NCBI GenBank assembly: GCA_023953775.1
Contig: JAMLJD010000021.1
Span: 1 to 64,000 of the forward strand
DNA: 64,000 bases
DNA from: Rhizobiaceae bacterium
GTDB taxonomy: Bacteria > Pseudomonadota > Alphaproteobacteria > Rhizobiales > Rhizobiaceae
Reading direction: 5' to 3'
Shown here: piece by piece, positions 58,119 to 64,000 of the stretch
Layout of the letters: each line of letters starts with the position of its first letter
How positions within the stretch are numbered: the first letter of the stretch is position 1
The notes under the pieces: model-generated
What the model was told of the DNA's origin: nothing
Databases searched by the model: none
Seen by the model: only the letters and a program-made list of their open reading frames with translations
Program-made: the position numbers and the translations under genes

Positions 58119-58172
58119 TTTGTCTCGAATATCGCCTCGCCCCTCCTAGTGCCAGCATTGCGGGAGACGCCG

Positions 58173-58967
58173 ATGCCCCTGACCCAACAGCAGATCGAAG
58201 CCTACAACCGCGACGGTTTTCTGGAGATCCCGTCGCTGTTTTCTCCCGAGGAAGTCGCGGTACTGCGCAAGGCGTTCGACCGCGACTGCGGCGAAAGGGG
58301 GCCGTTCGTCATCCGCGAATCCAAGGATGACGGCATCCGCGCGCTCTACGGTTCGCATATGCGCCAGCCGGAATTCGACCAGCTCGTGAAGACGGAGCGG
58401 TTTCTCGGCTACGCGCAGCAGCTCGTCGACTACGAGCTCTACCTCTATCAGTTCAAGATCAATTCCAAGCCGGCCTTCGGCGGCGAATCCTGGGCGTGGC
58501 ACCACGACTTCTCGGTCTGGCGCACGGCCGACCAGCTGCCCCTGCCGCGGCAGGTCAACGCGGCCCTGTTCCTCGACGACGTGACCGAGTTCAACGGGCC
58601 GATCATCTTCATTCCCGGTTCGCACAGGATGGCCGACAAGGAAGTCGACGTGGACGGATCGCAAGAGACGACCCATGTCGACCCCGCCGCCTATTCGCCG
58701 TCGCTCGACCAGATGATGACGATGGTGAAGGACCAGGGGATGGTGAGCCCCAAGGGACCGGCGGGCAGCGTCGTGTTCTTCCACTCGGAAGTCGTGCACG
58801 GGTCGTCGACCAACATGTCGCCCTTCCCGCGCCGCCTGCTGATCGTCACCTACAACGACGTCGACAACGCGCCGCGCACCAACAAGCCGCGCGCCGACTA
58901 CATCATCTGCCCGGTGACGTCGCCGCTGTCCGTCGACGACCGCGCGCTGGTTCCTGAAAGCGCATGA
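58173..58967 (+). CDS. EctD-like phytanoyl-CoA dioxygenase family (Fe(II)/2-oxoglutarate hydroxylase)
   Basis: A 264-residue PhyH-family enzyme. The iron triad is visible as His110 or His111 with Asp112 (AWHHDFSVW) and distal His209 (EVVHGSS); Arg220 (PFPRRLL) fits the 2-oxoglutarate contact. NGPIIFIPGSHR (141-152) and SPKGPAGSVVFF (192-203) are strongly like ectoine hydroxylase, suggesting a small amino-acid-derived substrate. GGGAGACG stands before the ATG. The stop overlaps the next start in ATGA, so hydroxylation and dehydrogenation are likely consecutive steps of one pathway. Confidence 0.9.
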   Translation: MPLTQQQIEAYNRDGFLEIPSLFSPEEVAVLRKAFDRDCGERGPFVIRESKDDGIRALYGSHMRQPEFDQLVKTERFLGYAQQLVDYELYLYQFKINSKPAFGGESWAWHHDFSVWRTADQLPLPRQVNAALFLDDVTEFNGPIIFIPGSHRMADKEVDVDGSQETTHVDPAAYSPSLDQMMTMVKDQGMVSPKGPAGSVVFFHSEVVHGSSTNMSPFPRRLLIVTYNDVDNAPRTNKPRADYIICPVTSPLSVDDRALVPESA

Positions 58968-60088
58968 ACGCGACCGTCACCGGGCTTAAAAGCAGGGCGG
59001 CGGTTCTCGGCCGCTTCGGTGCGGTGCTGGACATCGCGGAGTTCGCGGTTCCCGCTCCGCCGCCTGGAGGCGCGATCATCGCCATCGACTATGGCGGGAT
59101 CTGCGGCACGGACCTGCATCTCCAGCATGGCCACCTGCCGATCCCCACCCCGCTGGTGCTCGGCCATGAGGGGCTCGGCCGCATCGCTGCGCTCGACGAG
59201 GCGATGACTACCGACACGAAAGGAAATCCGCTTGCGGTGGGCGATGCCGTCATGTGGGCGTCCTCGATCAGCTGCGGCACCTGCCGCGAATGCGCCATCG
59301 AGAAGGAGCCGACGCTGTGCTCGAAGCGCCGGACCTACGGCGTCAACCGATCGACCGAAACCGATGCGCCGCTTTCGGGCGCCTGGGCCGAGCATATCTG
59401 CATCCAGCCGGGCACGACGGTGATCAAGGTTCCCGACGGCACCGATCCGGTCGCCGCGATGGCGCTGGCCTGCGCCGGACCGACCCTGGTCCACGCGCTG
59501 GAGCGGCGGCCGGTGAAGCTCGGCGAGACGGTGATCGTCCAGGGCAGCGGCCCGGTGGGGCTCGCCGCCGCTGCGATGGCCAAGCTTTCGGGCGCCGCCC
59601 GCGTCATCATCGTCGGAGGTCCGCAGCACCGGCTCGACCTTGCTGCCCGTTGCGGGATCGGCGACATTCATATCGACATCACCGCCGGCGCGCCCGATGC
59701 AGCGATGGCCGAGGCGATTTCCCACACGCCAAACGGAGCGGGCGCGGACTTCGTCATCGAGTGCACCGGCGTACCGGCGGCCGTCGCCCAGGGATTGCGG
59801 CTGGCGCGGCGTGGCGGCGCCTATCTGGTCGTCGGCCAGTACACGGACAGCGGCGATACGACGATCAACCCGCATCAGATCGTCTACCGCCAGCTCGACG
59901 TCATCGGGTCGTGGGCGTTCAGCGGCGCGCATCTCGTCCGCTATGTCGAGCTGCTGCCGCAACTGTGTTCGACCTTCGACCTTGGGCCCCTCGTCACGCA
60001 GTTCGACCTCGGCGAGGTGAATAATGCGATGAAACAGGTGGCCGAAGGCACGGTCGTCAAGGCCGTACTCAAGTGCTCCGGCTCCTGA
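58964..60088 (+). CDS. Zinc-dependent medium-chain dehydrogenase (MDR family)
   Basis: A 374-residue alcohol-dehydrogenase-type protein. Catalytic zinc ligands are Cys47 (GICGTD) and His68-Glu69 (LGHEGLG). The structural zinc set is Cys104, 107, 110 and 119 (CGTCREC...LC). The coenzyme motif is QGSGPVGLAAA (about 193-203). It would oxidise a secondary alcohol, perhaps that made by the preceding dioxygenase, with which it shares an ATGA overlap. Forty bases separate it from the reductase-like gene. It is related to threonine/sorbitol-type dehydrogenases but not assignable to one. Confidence 0.92.
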   Translation: MNATVTGLKSRAAVLGRFGAVLDIAEFAVPAPPPGGAIIAIDYGGICGTDLHLQHGHLPIPTPLVLGHEGLGRIAALDEAMTTDTKGNPLAVGDAVMWASSISCGTCRECAIEKEPTLCSKRRTYGVNRSTETDAPLSGAWAEHICIQPGTTVIKVPDGTDPVAAMALACAGPTLVHALERRPVKLGETVIVQGSGPVGLAAAAMAKLSGAARVIIVGGPQHRLDLAARCGIGDIHIDITAGAPDAAMAEAISHTPNGAGADFVIECTGVPAAVAQGLRLARRGGAYLVVGQYTDSGDTTINPHQIVYRQLDVIGSWAFSGAHLVRYVELLPQLCSTFDLGPLVTQFDLGEVNNAMKQVAEGTVVKAVLKCSGS

Positions 60089-60128
60089 CCACCAGCGGCC
60101 TAGGGGCGGCGGCACACGCAGCGGCTCG

Positions 60129-60977
60129 ATGACGACGATCGGCTTTGTAGGCGTGGGAACGCTGGCGGACGCGCTGGTGCGCGCGCTGGCGCCATGTGCG
60201 GAGGGCCGAAACCAAATCCATCTGTCGCCGCGGTCGACCATGCGCTCCTCGGCACTGGCCGACGCGTTCGACAACGTCATGTGCCTCGACAGCAACCGAG
60301 CAGTCGTCGAGCGTGCCGAACTCGTCTTCCTCACCATGCGCCCGCCACAGCTCGAGGACGCGCTGGCGGAGGTCATCTTCAGCCCGGATCAGACGGTGGT
60401 CAGCCTGCTTGCCGGCACGCCGCTGGACACACTGCGGCATGCGGTGCGAGGCGCGCCGCGGCTGGTTCGCGCACTGGCCCTGCCCTCGATCGCGCACGGC
60501 CGCGGGCCGATAGCGGTACTGCCTAACGACAGGCAGGTTTCCGACCTACTCGGCATGCTCGGCGAAGTCATCCCGGTCCGCGACGAGGCCGAACTCGATC
60601 TCCTCGTGGCGGCCGGCGGCTTGATGTCGACCTATCTCGAGCTGCAGAACTGGATCGTGGACGCGCTCGCAGCGCGGAGCTGCGCGGAAGCGACGGCATA
60701 CCGTTTCGTTGCCTCAATGGTCGAGGGCCTTGCCGGAACCGCGCGCGGCCTACCCGCGGAGCGCCGGCACAACCTGCCAGGTGACCACGAAACGCCCGGC
60801 GGCATCAACGAGCGATGCAGGCGTCACCTGTCGGATGCCGGGTGGTTCGAGCAGATTCCCGCGGCGATCGACGCCATCACCAGCCACGATCTGCGCCGGC
60901 GGCCTTCCGATGGAGCACCGCAAGGCGAAGAGGGGCGGCAACTCAACTCGTTCTTGTCCGGCAATACTTCAAGATAG
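60129..60977 (+). CDS. Pyrroline-5-carboxylate reductase-like NAD(P)-dependent enzyme
   Basis: A 282-residue protein with a Rossmann start IGFVGVGTLADALVRAL (4-20), a beta-alpha core like ProC (ERAELVFLTMRPPQLEDAL) and HETPGGINER near residue 220, matching the ProC C-terminal signature TSPGGTT. It would reduce a cyclic imine or form an amino acid from an imino intermediate. The altered signature (ETPGGIN) and its context argue that it is a specialised paralogue, not the proline-biosynthetic enzyme. Third gene of the rightward dioxygenase-dehydrogenase-reductase run, converging on the carbamoyltransferase homologue with a 22-base gap. Confidence 0.85.
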   Translation: MTTIGFVGVGTLADALVRALAPCAEGRNQIHLSPRSTMRSSALADAFDNVMCLDSNRAVVERAELVFLTMRPPQLEDALAEVIFSPDQTVVSLLAGTPLDTLRHAVRGAPRLVRALALPSIAHGRGPIAVLPNDRQVSDLLGMLGEVIPVRDEAELDLLVAAGGLMSTYLELQNWIVDALAARSCAEATAYRFVASMVEGLAGTARGLPAERRHNLPGDHETPGGINERCRRHLSDAGWFEQIPAAIDAITSHDLRRRPSDGAPQGEEGRQLNSFLSGNTSR

Positions 60978-60999
60978 ATGCCAGCAGGCCGTGACCGGA

Positions 61000-61950
61000 T
61001 CAGCGGGCGCGCGCGGCGGCCTCTTCCCCGATCTGCCACAGGAAAAGACCTTTCAGCAGGTGCCGCTTGTTCTCGATGCCTCCCGTCCAGACGACGCTCT
61101 GGGGGCCATCGATGACCTCGTCGGTCACCTCGTCGCCGCGGCTGGCGGCCAGCGGATGCATGAAGATCGCGTCGGGCTTGGCCCGCTTCATGAGTTCGGC
61201 ATTGACCTGAAACGGGCCGAGAAGTTTCAGCCGTTCCTCGCGGTTTTCGCTGCCGAACGGCATCCAGATGTCGGTACAGACGTAGTCGGCCCCGTCGACG
61301 GCTGCATGGGCATCGTCGAAGACCTCTACCGCGGCGCCCTGCGCGCGCGCCCATTCGAGCTCCTCAGCTTCGGGAGCGAATTCAGGCGGAGATGCCATGC
61401 GCAACTTGGCGCCCAACTTCGCCGCCCCGTGGATCCACGAGCGCGATTGATTCATGCGGCAATCGCCGAGAAACACCACCGTCTTGCCCTCGATCGGGCC
61501 GCGATTTTCCTCGTACGTCATGATCTCGACCAGGATCCGGAACGGATGGCTGTAGTTGGTGCAGCCATTGATGACCGGGCTGGTCGAATTCTCCGCCATC
61601 TCGACGAGGCGGCGATGATCGCCGGTCCTCAGCATGATGATGTCGGAATGCCGCGACAGCACCCGCGCCGTGTCGCCCATCGTCTCGCCGCGGCTGATCG
61701 GCATGTTGCTGGCGTAGAAGGGAATAGCGGTTCCGCCGAGATCGCGCGTCGCCGTCTCGAAATGCAGGCGGGTACGGGTCGCCGGCCACTCGAACACCAG
61801 CGACACATAACGCCCCGTCAGAAATGGTCCGGACGGCAGCGCCGCATCGCCGCGCGTGAAATGCCCCTTGAATTCGACTGCCTTGTCGATGATCCAGCGC
61901 AGGTCCGACGCATCGATGTCCTTCAGGTCGAGAAAATGTTTCGGCGTCAT
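61000..61950 (-). CDS. Ornithine/aspartate carbamoyltransferase homologue with divergent substrate motifs
   Basis: A 316-residue transcarbamylase-fold protein. The phosphate-binding motif is FEWPATRTR (53-61; family S-T-R-T-R, here Ala-Thr-Arg-Thr-Arg) and HPFR (135-138) replaces HPxQ. DIWMPFG (227-233) replaces the ornithine-loop DxWxSMG, and MHPLA (264-268) replaces HCLPA, so the ornithine-contacting cysteine is gone. The fold, including the RGDEVTDEVIDGPQSVVW segment, is intact. It therefore probably carbamoylates, or otherwise handles, a different amine. AAAGGTGG precedes the ATG; it is divergent from the MFS gene over a palindromic region. Confidence 0.88.
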   Translation of the reverse strand: MTPKHFLDLKDIDASDLRWIIDKAVEFKGHFTRGDAALPSGPFLTGRYVSLVFEWPATRTRLHFETATRDLGGTAIPFYASNMPISRGETMGDTARVLSRHSDIIMLRTGDHRRLVEMAENSTSPVINGCTNYSHPFRILVEIMTYEENRGPIEGKTVVFLGDCRMNQSRSWIHGAAKLGAKLRMASPPEFAPEAEELEWARAQGAAVEVFDDAHAAVDGADYVCTDIWMPFGSENREERLKLLGPFQVNAELMKRAKPDAIFMHPLAASRGDEVTDEVIDGPQSVVWTGGIENKRHLLKGLFLWQIGEEAAARAR

Positions 61951-62006
61951 ATCCACCTTTCGGGCCGCAAGGGCCGCGTGTTCGCGCAGATTTGCATCGA
62001 AAAAGA

Positions 62007-62086
62007 GACAGATGCTGTCCTTGATTGACAAGAAAACGCTATGTCGGTGGAAATCTGCTGTCAATCTATGTTCTCAATTTTGAGAA
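62007..62086. promoter_or_regulatory. Divergent palindromic control region between the carbamoyltransferase and MFS genes
   Basis: Three inverted repeats are stacked here. They are GACAG-ATG-CTGTC (62007-62019), GATTGACA (62023-62030) with TGTCAATC (62059-62066), and the perfect TTCTCAATTTTGAGAA (62071-62086). The second pair contains opposed TTGACA hexamers facing each gene. The block is AT-rich and noncoding. It suits a shared operator controlling both directions. Confidence 0.6.
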
Positions 62087-62132
62087 GTTTGGTTGCGCGA
62101 GGGTCGAAATCGCATCAGAATGGCGGATGCCC

Positions 62133-63362
62133 ATGCGGTCTGACACGCCGACGCTCGACGTCACGGAACGCGACTGCCCCGCCGCGGCGGCCGATCTACG
62201 GCTGCCGCTCCAGGCGGCGCTGCTGCTCGATACGCTCGCCGGCATGGCGCTGTCTCTGGTCATCTCCGTGAACGTCTTCATCACGACCGGCTCGGCCTTC
62301 CTCGCCGCTGCCGTGTTCGCCGTACAACAGCTCTTTCTCGTCCTGTTCGGCGGCAAGCTCGCGACAGCCGGTCTCGGTCGGCTGGCGCCGGCGCGGCTGT
62401 GCGCAGTCGCGGAGGTGGCGGTCGCCGCAGGGACCGTCGCCGTGGTCGCGGCCATGGGCGCCGGATCATGGGCACTCTACGTCGCGCTCGCCCTTCGGGG
62501 CATCGCCGAAGGCATGGCGCGCGGCACACGCTTCGCCGTGCTGCGGGAGGCCGCGACCGGTGGCGACGTCGCGCGCCTGTCGGCCGCCGTTGGCGGCGCC
62601 CAGCATGTCGGGCGGGCGCTCGCGGCACTGCTCGCCTTCTCGCTGATCGGAACCGTCGATCCGTCGCATTTAGCGATGCTGACGATCGTGCCGACGCTCG
62701 CAGCCGCGGCGATATACTCCGGCATCTCCGCGCGGATGTCGTCGACCCGGCGTGGTGAACGCACGGCGGACGTCCAAGCGACGGAGCCGACGGCAGGCAC
62801 CGCGCCCTCTCCGTCCGTCCGGCAACTCCTGCTGAACCTCGGCCTGGTCGACGTCGCCTTCCAAGGGTATCACACAGTGGCCCGCACAGCCCTGCCGATC
62901 GGTCTGTTCGCGGGCGGTGCGCAATCAGCACTGGCGCTTCAATTGCTGGCCAATTGCGCGATGTTCGCCGCGGCGTGGCTGCTCGGCCGCGGCCACATGG
63001 CGATCGGACATAGCATCCCGCGAGCCGCGACCGCGCTGACTGCAGGCCTGGCGCTCGCGGCCGTTCTTGCCGGTTCGCTCCACGCTGCGCTCACGGTCTA
63101 TGTGCTGTTCATCTTCAGCTACGAATACTGCTTCACGCGGCTGCAAGCGATGCTGGTCGCGACCGCCGAAGCCCGCACGCTCGCGCCGACGATGATCCGT
63201 TTCAACGCCGTGGCTTCGGCGCTGGTGGCGCTCGCCGCGCTGGCGATCGGCGCGGTCGCCGACGGTCTCGGGCTGCACATGGCTGCGGCCATCACGGCCG
63301 CGACAGTCGTTCTTGGCCTTGCCGCACTGGCGATTACCGAACGAAGGAGCCGGACAGCATGA
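62133..63362 (+). CDS. MFS transporter of the putative biosynthetic cluster
   Basis: A 409-residue, 12-helix major facilitator (examples: LLLDTLAGMALSLVISVNVF, ALYVALALRGIAEGMARG, and LFIFSYEYCFTRLQAMLVA). The A-motif region after helix 2 is atypical (FGGKLATAGLGRLAPARL). Its gene overlaps the start of an ATP-grasp gene by four bases (ATGA), the arrangement seen when a small-molecule ligase product is exported by its own pump. The ATG at 62133 was chosen for its GGCGG at six bases; one at 62127 is possible. Confidence 0.88.
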   Translation: MRSDTPTLDVTERDCPAAAADLRLPLQAALLLDTLAGMALSLVISVNVFITTGSAFLAAAVFAVQQLFLVLFGGKLATAGLGRLAPARLCAVAEVAVAAGTVAVVAAMGAGSWALYVALALRGIAEGMARGTRFAVLREAATGGDVARLSAAVGGAQHVGRALAALLAFSLIGTVDPSHLAMLTIVPTLAAAAIYSGISARMSSTRRGERTADVQATEPTAGTAPSPSVRQLLLNLGLVDVAFQGYHTVARTALPIGLFAGGAQSALALQLLANCAMFAAAWLLGRGHMAIGHSIPRAATALTAGLALAAVLAGSLHAALTVYVLFIFSYEYCFTRLQAMLVATAEARTLAPTMIRFNAVASALVALAALAIGAVADGLGLHMAAAITAATVVLGLAALAITERRSRTA

Positions 63363-64000
63363 CCCATGTCGTCATTCTCGAGAGCAACAGCCGCACCGGA
63401 ATGCTGGCGGTGGAAACCGCGCAGGAACTGGGCTGGCGCACCACGTTCCTGCGCTCGCAGAAGCTGTGGCCGCTCTATCGCGGCGGACGGACCGACGAGA
63501 TCCTGGGTCGTGTCGATGAGCTCATCGAGATCGCGAGCAGCTTCGACGTCGATCTTCTTTCCGAGACCCTCGAAGCGGTGAATGCGCGCAATCCGGTCGA
63601 TACGCTCGTTACCTGCGTGGAATATTGCACCGTCCCGCTGGCTCAGGCGGCGGAGCGCACCGGGTTGCGGTTCACCCGGCGCGAGGCTGTGGAGAACGCG
63701 CGGTCGAAAAGGACGTGCCGCGCCATCCTGGACAGGCAAGGCATCGCATCGGCGCGGTTCGGGACGGGGCATACGCTGGACGAGATGATCGAAGCGGCGG
63801 CCCATACCGGCTACCCGCTGATCGCCAAGCCGGTGTCCGGCTGGGGCAGCCTGCTCGCCTCCTATGTCCGCGACGAGGCCGAACTGGCCGCCTATTACGC
63901 CGACTACGAAGCGCGGCTGCCGACGCTGCGCGACGAGCTGCAGGGCACGCTGCAGGGCGGCATCCTGATCGAAGAGTATCTCGACGGTCGCGTGTTCTCG
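63359..64000 (+). CDS. ATP-grasp ligase (C-terminus beyond the window)
   Basis: The first 214 residues of an ATP-grasp enzyme: a Rossmann-like pre-grasp domain (VVILESNSRTGMLAVETAQELG), then the nucleotide-binding fold with YPLIAKPVSGWGS (about 153-165) and GGILIEEYLDGRVFS at the cut. Such enzymes couple a carboxylate to an amine or thiol through an acyl-phosphate; stand-alone forms next to MFS exporters make dipeptide or amide natural products (BacD, DdaF type). The frame is open to the last base. The start ATG overlaps the MFS stop. Confidence 0.88.
   Translation, partial: MTHVVILESNSRTGMLAVETAQELGWRTTFLRSQKLWPLYRGGRTDEILGRVDELIEIASSFDVDLLSETLEAVNARNPVDTLVTCVEYCTVPLAQAAERTGLRFTRREAVENARSKRTCRAILDRQGIASARFGTGHTLDEMIEAAAHTGYPLIAKPVSGWGSLLASYVRDEAELAAYYADYEARLPTLRDELQGTLQGGILIEEYLDGRVFS

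Overview
The window is about 64 kb of GC-rich, densely packed chromosome. Gene content and protein style point to an alphaproteobacterium of the order Hyphomicrobiales (Rhizobiales), probably near Phyllobacteriaceae/Rhizobiaceae. The main clues are a rhizobial DksA without the zinc cysteines, DUF2865, DUF2059 and DUF922 proteins, a giant apolipoprotein-like coiled-coil protein resembling the Growth Pole Ring/RgsE protein of polar-growing rhizobia, a STAS-MlaE fusion, a class II DAHP synthase, and a palindromic intergenic repeat of the kind scattered through these genomes.

Left part (1-44.4 kb), mostly core genome. It starts with a truncated Pro-rich protein, dksA and sixA, then ycjX with its DUF697 membrane partner and a CPA2-type cation/proton antiporter. 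Next come folP-folB-folK, a secreted DUF922 protein, a thioredoxin-reductase-like ferredoxin-NADP reductase with an adrenodoxin-type ferredoxin, an Hpt protein, and the 1620-residue polar-growth protein followed by a clear terminator. After it lie an Mla/MCE lipid-transport operon (mlaE-mlaF-mlaD-lipoprotein), the muropeptide dipeptide epimerase dgcA, an MFS gene and an LpxH-like hydrolase. An SDR-FAH-maeB run follows, with an inverted/direct-repeat regulatory region in front of it. Then come DUF2865 overlapping gltX tail to tail, an MFS/GNAT/nadE run, a GT39-like glycosyltransferase, tag, a hemerythrin-domain gene whose best start is an ATA codon, a DODA-type dioxygenase, GFA, aroG (class II), GGCT-gor, DUF2059-rpiA and gph.

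Middle (44.4-50.7 kb), a genomic island. The 3' part of tRNA-Val(CAC) (50681-50755) is repeated as a 42-bp copy with one mismatch just after gph. The 6.3 kb between them holds an overlapping pair of unrecognised membrane proteins, a decayed AraC-family fragment, and a complete class I cytochrome P450 system (ferredoxin reductase, ferredoxin, P450) divergent from a LysR regulator. No intact integrase remains.

Right part (50.7-64 kb). An L,D-transpeptidase, class I fumarase, rhodanese and GFA are followed by an alpha/beta hydrolase divergent from a MarR regulator with two identical-arm operators, then PPOX and DUF971 genes. From 58.1 kb to the window edge lies what I consider the best candidate for an undescribed system: an EctD-like 2-oxoglutarate dioxygenase, a zinc MDR dehydrogenase, a pyrroline-5-carboxylate-reductase-like protein, a carbamoyltransferase homologue with altered substrate motifs, an MFS exporter and an ATP-grasp ligase (cut by the window end). 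Two palindromic, relatively AT-rich regulatory regions flank these genes. The set looks like a small amino-acid or dipeptide natural-product pathway. That function is inference; the gene families and their arrangement are seen directly.
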